From Streptomyces sp. PsTaAH-137 (GTDB lineage: Bacteria > Actinomycetota > Actinomycetes > Streptomycetales > Streptomycetaceae), in contig NZ_QLLY01000029.1 in the NCBI RefSeq assembly GCF_003259365.1, positions 15,887-77,822 of the forward strand: a stretch of DNA of 61,936 nucleotides, written 5' to 3'. Position 1 is the first letter of the stretch. Every line of letters starts with the position of its first letter. Below are positions 18,082 to 26,235 of this stretch, piece by piece. The translations under genes were made by a program, and so were the position numbers. The notes under the pieces were generated by a model, which was not told the origin of the DNA, searched no databases, and saw nothing but the letters and a program-made list of their open reading frames with translations.

Positions 18082-19407
18082 ATGACGCACGTGCGTCTCA
18101 GAGGGACGGGCCGGCATCGGGCGGCCAAGCCGGTCAAGGGGGCCCGGCAGGCGGTGGCCCTCGCCACCGTGCTCTCGGCGGCGGGGGTGCAGGCGGGCGT
18201 CGCCGCGGACACCGCGTCGGCGGACACCAGGACCTGGACCGAGGGGCCCATCTTCAACGACCCGCTGGGCACGGTGGACGCGCAGTACGCGATCCGTACC
18301 CGGCTCGTCGAGCTGACGGACGCGGCGCTGCCCGGCTCGACCATCAAGGTCGCGGTCTACCACGTGTGGGAGCAGACGATCGCGGACGCCCTGATCCGGG
18401 CCAAGGCCCGCGGGGTGAACATCCGGATCGTGCTCGACTCCTCCAGCGTCAACGACCGCCCCACGAACACGATCTACAGCCAGCTGAAGACGGCGTTCGG
18501 CACCAACATCGCCGCGTCGTCCTTCGTGACGCTGTGCCCGAAGGACAAGTCGTGCCTGGGTGACCCCAAGTTCGGCAAGTCGATCATGCACAACAAGTTC
18601 TGGCTGTTCTCGGCCGTCGACGGCGCCAAGAACGTCGTCGTGCAGACCACGGCGAACTCCACGCCGTCGGCCGGCACGCGCTTCTTCAACGACGCGCTCC
18701 AGCTGCCGAACAACGCGGTCCTGTACGGCGCCTACTCGGACTACTTCGACGACATCGCCGCCAAGGACTGGAAGAACTGGGACTACCGCACGGTCAGCAA
18801 CGGCCACTACAAGGCGTACTTCTATCCGCGGGCCGGCACCACGAACTCCACGGACACCCTGTACTCGGTGCTGAACAACGTCTCGTGCACCTACAAGGAC
18901 GCCGCGGGCGCGACGAAGCGCACGGTCGTGCGGGCCGCGATCTTCCAGATCACCCGGCAGGCCATCGCCGACAAACTGGTCGCGCTGCAGAAGTCGGGCT
19001 GCACCGTCTCCATCGAGTACGCGACGTCCGACAGCGGCACCTGGAAGTCGATGCACGCCTCCGGCGCCCCGCCGCGCCGCTGCTACAACGACGACCGGGA
19101 CCCGCTGAACCCCGGCACCAAGCTGGGCACGCCGTTCATCATCCACACCAAGTACGTGGCGATCGACGGCATGTACGACGGCGCCCGGAACAAGGTCACC
19201 TTCACCGGCTCGCAGAACGCCTCGAACCCGGCGCTGCGCGAGAACGACGAGGCGTACGTCAAGATCGACGACGACTCCGTGCACGACACGTACCGCGCGC
19301 ATTTCCTGAAGGTGTGGAACGTCGCGTACCCGGGGACGAGCGACAACACGAACCTGTGCAAGGGCGTCAGCACGCTGCCGCAGGACGGTGAGCCCAAGAC
19401 GACCTGA
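18082..19407 (+). CDS. Secreted phospholipase D-like (HKD) protein
   Basis: 441-residue exported protein of the phospholipase D superfamily. A long basic N-region (MTHVRLRGTGRHRAAKPVKG) precedes a hydrophobic stretch and a likely signal-peptidase site after TASA. Two HxKx(4-8)D half-sites are visible: MHNKFWLFSAVDG and IHTKYVAIDGMYDG, the second followed by TGSQN. Two such motifs form one PLD active site. Phospholipid versus nucleic-acid phosphodiester cannot be decided; the PLDc_2-like layout is shared by both. ATG 18082 is chosen for its AGGGAGGGG ribosome site; an upstream GTG at 18037 lacks one. Cys pairs suggest disulfides after export. Stand-alone gene between two strong regulatory boundaries. 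Confidence 0.82.
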   Translation: MTHVRLRGTGRHRAAKPVKGARQAVALATVLSAAGVQAGVAADTASADTRTWTEGPIFNDPLGTVDAQYAIRTRLVELTDAALPGSTIKVAVYHVWEQTIADALIRAKARGVNIRIVLDSSSVNDRPTNTIYSQLKTAFGTNIAASSFVTLCPKDKSCLGDPKFGKSIMHNKFWLFSAVDGAKNVVVQTTANSTPSAGTRFFNDALQLPNNAVLYGAYSDYFDDIAAKDWKNWDYRTVSNGHYKAYFYPRAGTTNSTDTLYSVLNNVSCTYKDAAGATKRTVVRAAIFQITRQAIADKLVALQKSGCTVSIEYATSDSGTWKSMHASGAPPRRCYNDDRDPLNPGTKLGTPFIIHTKYVAIDGMYDGARNKVTFTGSQNASNPALRENDEAYVKIDDDSVHDTYRAHFLKVWNVAYPGTSDNTNLCKGVSTLPQDGEPKTT

Positions 19408-19429
19408 GGCGGGCGGGGGCGGGGCCGGT

Positions 19430-19459
19430 TTGACCCTTCTGAGGGGTGCCCCGTAACCT
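19430..19459 (+). promoter_or_regulatory. Promoter of rplU-rpmA(-obgE)
   Basis: TTGACC, 18-nt spacer, TAACCT: a good match to the principal (HrdB-type) promoter. The predicted start near 19466 leaves a leader of about 140 nt before rplU. Confidence 0.7.
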
Positions 19460-19465
19460 TGACCG

Positions 19466-19605
19466 TCGGCGTGTCCATAGACGCGTCTCACTCCCGTAAA
19501 CCTCTTCCTCCGGGACCGGTGAAGCCCAGGCTTCCCGGATGCCGGAGAGGCCGCCTCGCGCGGCTGGACTGCGGGGGTTCCGTTCCGAGCGAAAGAGAGA
19601 TCCGC
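19466..19605 (+). promoter_or_regulatory. Structured 5' leader of rplU, possible r-protein autoregulatory site
   Basis: About 140 nt of untranslated leader containing a long-range stem (CCTC...TCCGG pairing with CCGGA-GAGG around 19501-19554) and a GC-rich stem near the ribosome site. L21-binding leaders are known in Firmicutes; whether this actinobacterial leader does the same is inference. Confidence 0.35.
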
Positions 19606-19926
19606 GTGTACGCCATCGTGCGCAGCGGTGGTCGCCAGCACAAGGTTGCTGTCGGCGACATCGTTGAGGTTGACAAGCTTCCCACCGCCAAGGTCGGCGA
19701 CACCGTAGAGCTCTCTACGCTGCTCGTGGTCGACGGCGACGCCGTGACGAGTGACCCGTGGGTCCTTGCCGGCATCAAGGTCCAGGCCGAGATCGTGGAC
19801 CACCACAAGGGTGCGAAGATCGACATCCTTCGCTACAAGAACAAGACCGGCTACCGCCGTCGTCAGGGCCACCGCCAGCAGTACACGGCGATCAAGGTCA
19901 CTGAGATCCCCGCGGCTGCGAAGTAA
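19606..19926 (+). CDS. rplU: 50S ribosomal protein L21
   Basis: 106-residue bL21, starting with GTG in the canonical sequence MYAIVRSGGRQHKVAVGD and ending in the family motif KNKTGYRRRQGHRQQYTAIKV. The GAAAGAGAG ribosome site is 6 nt upstream. First gene of the rplU-rpmA pair (16-nt gap), with obgE 118 nt further on. Confidence 0.98.
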   Translation: MYAIVRSGGRQHKVAVGDIVEVDKLPTAKVGDTVELSTLLVVDGDAVTSDPWVLAGIKVQAEIVDHHKGAKIDILRYKNKTGYRRRQGHRQQYTAIKVTEIPAAAK

Positions 19927-19942
19927 GGGTAGGGACTGAGAC

Positions 19943-20200
19943 ATGGCACACAAGAAGGGCGCATCGTCCACTCGGAACGGGCGCGATTCCAATGCTCAGC
20001 GGCTCGGCGTGAAGCGCTTCGGCGGTCAGACCGTCAACGCCGGTGAGATCCTGGTCCGCCAGCGCGGCACCCACTTCCACCCGGGCAACGGTGTGGGTCG
20101 TGGCAAGGACGACACGCTGTTCGCGCTCGACGCCGGTGCGGTGGAGTTCGGTACCCACCGTGGCCGCAAGGTCGTGAACATCGTTCCGGTCGCCGCCTGA
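19943..20200 (+). CDS. rpmA: 50S ribosomal protein L27
   Basis: 85-residue bL27 with the canonical N-terminus MAHKKGASSTRNGRDSNAQRLGVK, whose tail reaches the peptidyl-transferase centre. There is no Firmicutes-type cleavable N-terminal extension. GTAGGGACTGAG provides the ribosome site. Confidence 0.98.
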   Translation: MAHKKGASSTRNGRDSNAQRLGVKRFGGQTVNAGEILVRQRGTHFHPGNGVGRGKDDTLFALDAGAVEFGTHRGRKVVNIVPVAA

Positions 20201-20224
20201 AAGGCAGCTTGACCGGTAGTTTTT

Positions 20225-20273
20225 CGCGAGGCGGACCTCACTTCCTTTCGGGGAAGCGGGTCCGCCTTTCGCG
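20225..20273 (+). terminator. Stem-loop between rpmA and obgE
   Basis: CGCGA-GGCGGACC pairs with GGTCCGCC-TT-TCGCG (2-nt bulge), with an inner CTTCC/GGAAG stem. It may partially terminate after rpmA or protect its 3' end. obgE begins 45 nt later. Confidence 0.6.
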
Positions 20274-20318
20274 TGTTAGACGTTAGACATTTCCGTAAGT
20301 CTCTGGAGGCACCGAACC

Positions 20319-21767
20319 ATGACCACCTTCGTGGACCGCGTCGAACTGCATGTCGCCGCGGGTAGCGGAGGCCACGGCTGTGCCTCCGTCCACCGTGAGA
20401 AGTTCAAGCCGCTCGGCGGCCCGGACGGCGGCAACGGCGGCCGTGGCGGCGATGTGATCCTGGTCGTCGACCAGGACGTCACGACGCTCCTCGACTACCA
20501 CCACTCCCCGCACCGCAAGGCGACCAACGGCGCGCCCGGCGCGGGTGACAACCGCTCCGGCAAGGACGGCCAGGACCTGGTCCTGCCCGTTCCCGACGGC
20601 ACCGTCGTCCTCGACAAGCAGGGCAACGTGCTGGCCGACATGGTCGGCCAGGGCACCACCTTCGTCGCCTCCCAGGGCGGCCGCGGCGGCCTGGGCAACG
20701 CGGCGCTGGCCTCGGCCCGCCGCAAGGCCCCCGGCTTCGCGCTGCTCGGCGTGCCCGGCGACGAGAGCGACGTCGTCCTGGAGCTCAAGACCGTCGCCGA
20801 CGTCGCCCTGGTGGGTTACCCGAGCGCAGGCAAGTCCTCGCTGATCTCGGTGCTCTCGGCGGCCAAGCCGAAGATCGCCGACTACCCGTTCACGACGCTC
20901 GTCCCGAACCTGGGCGTGGTCACCGCGGGCTCGACCGTCTACACCATCGCCGACGTCCCGGGCCTGATCCCGGGCGCCAGCCAGGGCAAGGGCCTCGGCC
21001 TGGAGTTCCTGCGGCACGTGGAGCGGTGCAGCGTGCTGGTGCACGTGCTCGACACGGCGACCCTGGAGTCCGACCGCGACCCGGTCTCCGACCTCGACGT
21101 CATCGAGGCGGAGCTGCGGGAGTACGGCGCCGGTCTGGAGAACCGCCCGCGGCTCGTCGTCCTCAACAAGATCGACGTGCCCGACGGCCAGGACCTCGCC
21201 GAGATGGTCCGCCCCGACCTGGAGGCGCGCGGCTACAAGGTCTTCGAGGTCTCCGCCGTCGCCCACAAGGGCCTCAAGGAGCTCTCCTTCGCCCTCGCCG
21301 AGCTGGTCTCCGCGCACCGTGCCGCGCAGCCCAAGGAGGAGTCGACCCGCGTCGTCATCCGTCCGAAGGCCGTGGACGACGCCGGGTTCACCGTCACCCG
21401 CGAGGACGCCGACGGCGAGCCGCTGTTCCGCGTACGCGGCGAGAAGCCGGAGCGCTGGGTGCGCCAGACCGACTTCAACAACGACGAGGCCGTGGGCTAC
21501 CTGGCCGACCGCCTCAACCGCCTCGGTGTCGAGGACGAGCTGATGAAGGCCGGCGCCCGCAACGGCGACGGCGTCGCCATCGGCCCCGAGGAGAACGCGG
21601 TCGTCTTCGACTGGGAGCCCACCATGATGGCGGGCGCCGAGATGCTCGGCCGCCGTGGCGAGGACCACCGCCTGGAGGCCCCGCGACCGGCCGCGCAGCG
21701 CCGCCGCGACCGGCAGGCGGAGCGGGACGAGGCCCAGCAGGAGTTCGAGGACTTCAACCCGTTCTAG
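20319..21767 (+). CDS. obgE: Obg GTPase (ribosome assembly, ppGpp-linked)
   Basis: 482-residue Obg. It has the Gly-rich Obg fold (GGPDGGNGGRGGDVILVVD), a G domain with G1 GYPSAGKSS, G3 DVPGLI and G4 NKID, and a C-terminal OCT domain (ERWVRQTDFNNDEAVGYLADR). Obg binds the 50S subunit late in assembly and in Streptomyces is known to influence aerial mycelium formation. TCTGGAGG precedes the ATG. The acidic tail (QQEFEDFNPF) is typical of actinobacterial Obg. Confidence 0.97.
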   Translation: MTTFVDRVELHVAAGSGGHGCASVHREKFKPLGGPDGGNGGRGGDVILVVDQDVTTLLDYHHSPHRKATNGAPGAGDNRSGKDGQDLVLPVPDGTVVLDKQGNVLADMVGQGTTFVASQGGRGGLGNAALASARRKAPGFALLGVPGDESDVVLELKTVADVALVGYPSAGKSSLISVLSAAKPKIADYPFTTLVPNLGVVTAGSTVYTIADVPGLIPGASQGKGLGLEFLRHVERCSVLVHVLDTATLESDRDPVSDLDVIEAELREYGAGLENRPRLVVLNKIDVPDGQDLAEMVRPDLEARGYKVFEVSAVAHKGLKELSFALAELVSAHRAAQPKEESTRVVIRPKAVDDAGFTVTREDADGEPLFRVRGEKPERWVRQTDFNNDEAVGYLADRLNRLGVEDELMKAGARNGDGVAIGPEENAVVFDWEPTMMAGAEMLGRRGEDHRLEAPRPAAQRRRDRQAERDEAQQEFEDFNPF

Positions 21768-21780
21768 GCGGTCCGTGTAC

Positions 21781-21825
21781 GCATGAGGAAGGGCCCGGGA
21801 GAATCTCCCGGGCCCTTCCTCATGC
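21781..21825. terminator. Bidirectional terminator, 21-bp perfect stem
   Basis: Arms 21781-21801 and 21805-21825 pair perfectly around an AAT loop, between convergent obgE (+) and the glycopolymer polymerase gene (-), with CTTCCTCAT on the exit side. Confidence 0.85.
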
Positions 21826-21836
21826 GCTGTGCGGTG

Positions 21837-23945
21837 TCACGCGGTGACGGAGTCCTCCGACTCGGCGGAGTCCTGCGTGTCCGCCGCCTCGGCCTCCACG
21901 GCCTCGGCGACCTGCTCCTCGATCGAGTCTTCGCGCTGTATCGGAATCTCGCTCTCGCCACGGGCGGCCATCCGCACCCGGCGCTCGTCGGCCCGCGTGC
22001 ACAGCGCGCGCACCGCGCCGTTGAAGCGGTCCATGGACGGCGGGTCCGAGGGGCCCAGCAGGTGCTCCTTGAGCTCCAGACGGGCCTCGGCGTACTTGTC
22101 CTCGGCCTCGCCCCGAACGGCCGCGAGAAGGGCGGGTACGCCCTTCGCCTTCGGCGTCAGGATCGTCGCCGCGCTCACCGTCGGGAAACCGGTGCGGAAG
22201 TCCGCCTCGGACAGCCCCGAGGTGTTGGCGACCGCGTACGGCTTCTCGCTGCTCAGCCAGTCGGAGACGACCGAGGAGACGTCGGAGATCAGCACGTCGG
22301 CCTGGTTGAAGCAGGTGAAGATCGCCGGGCGGGGCGCGGTGACGATCAGGTGCTCCCACTCCGGGAAGGACGCCCAATAGGCCTCCTCCCAGGCGGCCGT
22401 CGCCTGCGCCACGGCCGCGGCCCGGCCGCCGTCGGGCGCGCCCTGGAGCAGCATCTTCTCCATCTCGTCCGCGCTGGTGCGGAAGGCGGTGGAGGTCAGC
22501 TGGTCGAGCACGGCGGTGGCGCGGCTCAGCTCGGCGGCGGCCTCCGGGCCGGGGCGGGCGCCGGAGCGGCGGGTGTTGGCCTCGCGGATCATCGCCATGA
22601 TCCGCTCGTTGGCGGCGCCCGCTGCGGGGACCTGCGAGCCGGTCATCGGGTGCGGCTTGTAGATCAGCCGGACCTTCTCGTCGGCGAGCAGGTGCCGCAC
22701 GATGTTCTCGCCGGCCAGGATCACCGAGGTGTTGCCCGGGTTGCCGTCCCAGCCCTCCCAGGTGGGGGCGTAGAGGACGGTCGTGTACGAACCGGTCGCC
22801 GGGCCCGTGCCGACCTTGATCGGGGAGAGCTGCGGGCGGCCCACCTCGACGACGTCCTTGTCGTCGACGCCGACGTCGGCCAGCTGGTAGCGGTCGCGGG
22901 CCGCGGGGCCCGCCACCCACACCTCGTCGTACGCCTTCGCGTACGGGTTGCAGGACGACAGCTTGTCGGACTCGCCGTGGTTGATGAACGCGTGCTTGAT
23001 CGTCGGGATGCGCAGCACCTGCGAGGTCTTCGCCGCGTTCGCCGGGTGCAGCATCATCTTCAGCGTCGAGTTCTCCAGCGAGAACATCGTGGCGACCTTC
23101 GGGAAGCAGATGATCGGCACATCGGTCGCGTCGATCTTGTTCACCATGAAGCGCTCACGCAGCACGATCAGCGGCTTGCCGTCGACGTCGGCGAGCGTGG
23201 AGAGCCACATGTTCGCCTGGTACGCGGAGGTCGTGCCGCCGGAGAAGTACATCGCCACGGTCGGCCGGTAGTCGGCCAGCCAGCGGTCGAGCCACTCGAT
23301 GGTCTGCTGGTCGTTCAGCGGGCGCTTCTTCGGCAGCAGCCAGGTCGCCAGGTAGACGGCGCCGCCGCCGAGCAGCACGATCGAGACGCCGATGCCGATG
23401 CCGCCCCACAGGGCGTTCGTCGTCGCGGCCGTCACCAGCAGGCCGATCGTGGCCGGCACCGAGAAGGCGAGCAGACGGTGGCTGGAGCGGCGGGCCAGCA
23501 GCCGCGGCGGGGCCGCGGAAAGGCGCAGCGGGGTGGAGTCGATGTTGCGGGTGACGATCGGCAGCGTCCGGCTGCGGCGCACCAGCACGGCGGCGGCCTG
23601 GCAGGCGAAGTGCATGACGTACACCGCGAGCACCATGATCAGCAGGGGGGCCTGCTCGCCCAGCGGATCGATGCCGTGGATGCGCAGCAGGCCGACGAAG
23701 ATCAGCATGTCGCGCAGCAGCTGACGCACGGTGACGTCGAAGCGGATCTTGCCCAGGAGCGACAGGAGGCCCGGCTGGCGGAACTGCAGATACGTGTCGA
23801 GTGCGAGGCCCGCGGCGCTCGCGGCGACGAACACGGGTACATACGGAACGAGCGCGCTCACGAGCTGGGCCACATAGAGCGCAAACATCGTGAGCAGCGC
23901 TGAGAGCTGCACGACGCGGCGGGGGGCAAGTCCGGCGGAGGGCAC
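21837..23945 (-). CDS. Membrane CDP-glycerol glycerophosphotransferase-like polymerase
   Basis: 702-residue protein with four or five N-terminal membrane helices (from about residue 17) and a large C-terminal cytoplasmic domain resembling TagF/TagB-type CDP-glycerol:poly(glycerophosphate) transferases: FINHGESDK (catalytic-type His segment), VVEVGRPQL, VLYAPTWEGWDGN and LIYKPHP are family hallmarks. Probable role: building a phosphodiester-linked cell-wall glycopolymer (teichoic-acid-like or polydiglycosylphosphate). The GTG at 23945 is chosen because AGGAG lies 8 nt upstream and a promoter at 24026-24055 starts transcription near 24019. A TTG at 24071 would lie upstream of that start. The C-terminus is acidic. 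Confidence 0.82.
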   Translation of the reverse strand: MPSAGLAPRRVVQLSALLTMFALYVAQLVSALVPYVPVFVAASAAGLALDTYLQFRQPGLLSLLGKIRFDVTVRQLLRDMLIFVGLLRIHGIDPLGEQAPLLIMVLAVYVMHFACQAAAVLVRRSRTLPIVTRNIDSTPLRLSAAPPRLLARRSSHRLLAFSVPATIGLLVTAATTNALWGGIGIGVSIVLLGGGAVYLATWLLPKKRPLNDQQTIEWLDRWLADYRPTVAMYFSGGTTSAYQANMWLSTLADVDGKPLIVLRERFMVNKIDATDVPIICFPKVATMFSLENSTLKMMLHPANAAKTSQVLRIPTIKHAFINHGESDKLSSCNPYAKAYDEVWVAGPAARDRYQLADVGVDDKDVVEVGRPQLSPIKVGTGPATGSYTTVLYAPTWEGWDGNPGNTSVILAGENIVRHLLADEKVRLIYKPHPMTGSQVPAAGAANERIMAMIREANTRRSGARPGPEAAAELSRATAVLDQLTSTAFRTSADEMEKMLLQGAPDGGRAAAVAQATAAWEEAYWASFPEWEHLIVTAPRPAIFTCFNQADVLISDVSSVVSDWLSSEKPYAVANTSGLSEADFRTGFPTVSAATILTPKAKGVPALLAAVRGEAEDKYAEARLELKEHLLGPSDPPSMDRFNGAVRALCTRADERRVRMAARGESEIPIQREDSIEEQVAEAVEAEAADTQDSAESEDSVTA

Positions 23946-24025
23946 GGGCTGGGCTCCTGGCAGGAATAGGAGGACGAGGAGGACCGTGGGGGGCTGGTCC
24001 GCCCCGGTGAAGAGGCTGACCACTG

Positions 24026-24055
24026 ACCGTATGACTTTGAGCGGTCCCGTAGCAA
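24026..24055 (-). promoter_or_regulatory. Promoter of the glycopolymer polymerase gene
   Basis: On the minus strand: TTGCTA, 18-nt spacer, TACGGT. The predicted start near 24019 gives a leader of about 75 nt to the GTG at 23945 and argues against the longer TTG-initiated frame. Confidence 0.6.
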
Positions 24056-24193
24056 TCCTCGGTGAGATCAATCACGACAAATAGGGGCGAAAGCCATCAC
24101 CTGTGCGGGCCCAGGTCCTCTACGCCCGCGAAGCCCCGGCGCCGCGGGCGTCCGCCCCTCGAAACCCCTGAGCGTCCGGCCGGTCACGTCCCG

Positions 24194-24199
24194 TAGATT
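24194..24199 (+). promoter_or_regulatory. -10 box for a leaderless proB transcript
   Basis: TAGATT followed by 7 nt and ATG 24207. There is no ribosome site before proB. The -35 region is weak. Confidence 0.55.
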
Positions 24200-24206
24200 G
24201 CGCAGC

Positions 24207-25358
24207 ATGTCAGGGGCAACAACAGGGGCGGCTCGACCGGCGCGGCAGGGCGTCGCGGAAGCACGCCGGATCGTGGTCAAGGTCGGATCGTCGTCGCTCA
24301 CCACGGCCGCCGGGGGACTGGACGCCGACCGCGTCGACGCCCTGGTGGACGTCCTCGCCAAGCACCGCGGCGGGGGAGCGAAGGAGATCGTCCTCGTCTC
24401 CTCCGGCGCCATCGCGGCCGGACTCGCCCCGCTCGGCCTGACCCGCCGCCCCAAGGACCTCGCCCGCCAGCAGGCCGCGGCCAGCGTCGGCCAGGGCCTG
24501 CTCGTGGCCCGCTACACGGCCTCCTTCGCCCGCTACGGCGTCCGCGTCGGCCAGGTCCTGCTCACCAGCGACGACATGGCCCGCAGAGCCCACCACCGCA
24601 ACGCCTCGCGCACCCTCGACCAGCTCCTCGCGATGGGCGCCTTCCCGATCGTCAACGAGAACGACACCGTCGCCACCGACGAGATCCGCTTCGGCGACAA
24701 CGACCGCCTGGCCGCGCTCGTGGCCCACCTCGTCCACGCCGACCTCCTCGTTCTCCTCTCCGACGTCGACGGCCTCTACGACGGCGACCCCGCGAAGCCC
24801 GGCACCTCCCGCATCGCCGAGGTCCGCGGCCCCGCCGACATCGCGCACGTCAAGATCGGCTCGGCCGGGAAGGCGGGCGTCGGCACCGGCGGCATGGTCA
24901 CCAAGGTCGAGGCCGCCTCCATCGCCGCGGCCGCCGGCATCCCCGTCGTGCTGACCTCCGCGTCGTACGCCGCCGACGCCCTCGCCGCCCGCGACACCGG
25001 CACGTACTTCCACCGCACCGGCCGCCGCAGCGCGGACCGGCTGCTGTGGCTCCAGCACGCCTCCACCCCGCAGGGCGCGATCACCCTCGACGACGGTGCC
25101 GTACGGGCCGTGGTCGAGCGGCGCAAGTCGCTGCTGCCCGCCGGGATCGCCTCCGTGGAGGGCGAGTTCAGCGCCGGGGACCCGGTCGAGCTGCGGGACG
25201 AGAGCGGGCGCGCGGTCGCCCGGGGCCTGGTCAACTTCGACGCCAAGGAGATCCCTCAGCTGATCGGCCGCTCCACCCGGGAACTCGCCCGCGACCTCGG
25301 TCCGGCCTACGAACGCGAAGTCGTACACAGGGACGACCTGGTCCTCCTCCCGGCTTGA
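24207..25358 (+). CDS. proB: Glutamate 5-kinase
   Basis: First step of proline synthesis: ATP-dependent phosphorylation of glutamate to gamma-glutamyl phosphate. The 383-residue protein has the amino-acid kinase fold (RIVVKVGSSSLTT at the N-terminus, VNENDTVATDEIRFGDNDRLAALV in the substrate site, GTGGMVTKVEAA) and a C-terminal PUA domain from about residue 290. ATG 24207 is preferred to 24198 because of the leaderless -10 spacing and homology. proA is 0.9 kb downstream, separated by one small gene. Confidence 0.96.
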   Translation: MSGATTGAARPARQGVAEARRIVVKVGSSSLTTAAGGLDADRVDALVDVLAKHRGGGAKEIVLVSSGAIAAGLAPLGLTRRPKDLARQQAAASVGQGLLVARYTASFARYGVRVGQVLLTSDDMARRAHHRNASRTLDQLLAMGAFPIVNENDTVATDEIRFGDNDRLAALVAHLVHADLLVLLSDVDGLYDGDPAKPGTSRIAEVRGPADIAHVKIGSAGKAGVGTGGMVTKVEAASIAAAAGIPVVLTSASYAADALAARDTGTYFHRTGRRSADRLLWLQHASTPQGAITLDDGAVRAVVERRKSLLPAGIASVEGEFSAGDPVELRDESGRAVARGLVNFDAKEIPQLIGRSTRELARDLGPAYEREVVHRDDLVLLPA

Positions 25359-25549
25359 AACACCGCCGGTCACCTTCGAAACCGCCTGTGTAATCGGCCG
25401 AAAGCCTGCCACCCGTGGGGGACCTTCCCCAAAACCACCCCACGACGGCTCGTGTCCTGCTCAACTCTTGAGGCAGGGAGTTACACGCAGGGAGTTCAGC
25501 CGGAGTGGTTCCGCACGACCATCACGACCATTGCGCAAAGGAGGCCGTC

Positions 25550-26041
25550 GTGAGACGAGCGCGCCCGGGGGCCGTATCCAAGGGGTCCCGAGGGTCGGCT
25601 GAGCGAGCCCTGACGAGTGTGGCCGCGGGGGACGCGTACGAGGAGCTGTCCGGCGAGACCGCGGACGTCACCGTGGAGCCCACGGGAGGCACCGAGGAAG
25701 TCCCCCGTCTGTGGCACATCACGCTCAGTGTCTCCGGCGCCGAGGCGCCGCTGGCCGAAGTCCGCCGTGGCCTCGAACAGCTCGCCCACGACCACCCCTT
25801 CCTGCTGACCAGCCGCTACGCCGTCGACCACGCCGAGATCCGGTACTGGGAGGAGGCCCGCGACCTGCACGACGCCGCGGCCGTCGCCCTGCGCCTGTGG
25901 GGCGAGCACCGCCAGACGTCGCAGCTCCCGCCCTGGGAGATCGTCGGCCTGGAGGTCATCGACCGCCAGACCTACCACCACCGCATCGCGGAGGGCTACG
26001 GCCCCCTCCCGGCGACCCCGGTGGGCGTGCACCCTTTCTAG
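25550..26041 (+). CDS. Conserved small protein between proB and proA, unknown function
   Basis: 163 residues; family not recognised. After a basic, Ser/Gly-rich start (RRARPGAVSKGSRGSAER) come an acidic segment and a folded-looking C-terminal domain (LWHITLSVSGAEAPLAEVRRGLEQLAHDHPFLLTSRYAVDHAEIRYWEEA...) with beta-alpha alternation and a Trp/His-rich end. An excellent AAAGGAGG site 5 nt before GTG 25550 fixes the start; a GTG at 25505 in the same frame has none. I recall similar proteins at this position in Streptomyces, but position next to proA gives no function. Upstream, 25359-25549 contains a direct repeat GCAGGGAGTT (25474-25500) of unknown meaning. Confidence 0.75.
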   Translation: MRRARPGAVSKGSRGSAERALTSVAAGDAYEELSGETADVTVEPTGGTEEVPRLWHITLSVSGAEAPLAEVRRGLEQLAHDHPFLLTSRYAVDHAEIRYWEEARDLHDAAAVALRLWGEHRQTSQLPPWEIVGLEVIDRQTYHHRIAEGYGPLPATPVGVHPF

Positions 26042-26051
26042 GCAGTCCGAG

Positions 26052-26126
26052 GAAGCGCCCCGCAGGGGCGCGGGGCTGTATCGATGTGCGGCTCCGCCGC
26101 GTGGGCGCGAGCACCCACGACGAACC
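26052..26126. repeat. Streptomyces interspersed GC-rich repeat
   Basis: The run AGGGGCGCGGGGCTGTATCG followed by ATGTGCGGCTCCGCCGCGTG and GGCGCGAGCACCCACGACG. This is a longer variant of the dispersed element seen at 7351 and 48598, recognised from general familiarity with Streptomyces intergenic DNA. It contains small inverted repeats (GCGGCTCCGCCGC). Confidence 0.6.
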
Positions 26127-26222
26127 GTCACCCGGCGACGAAACCGACCGCCTCACGAACAAACCGTTTTCAGCCATGTCTCACCCCCCGAAACACGCGC
26201 TGGACACCCCCCGCACCCCCGT

Positions 26223-26228
26223 TACCCT
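26223..26228 (+). promoter_or_regulatory. -10 box for a leaderless proA transcript
   Basis: TACCCT ends 7 nt before ATG 26236. It argues for that start rather than the in-frame ATG at 26176, which would lie upstream of the predicted transcript. Confidence 0.5.
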
Positions 26229-26235
26229 GCGGAGC

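Noticed and set aside
24069..24071. TTG start for the glycopolymer polymerase giving 744 residues
   Set aside because: No ribosome site, and the TTGCTA-18-TACGGT promoter would start transcription downstream of it; GTG 23945 has AGGAG at 8 nt.
26176..26235. In-frame ATG adding 20 residues to ProA
   Set aside because: It lies upstream of the TACCCT box that fits a leaderless start at 26236, and the added residues are Pro-rich and outside the family.
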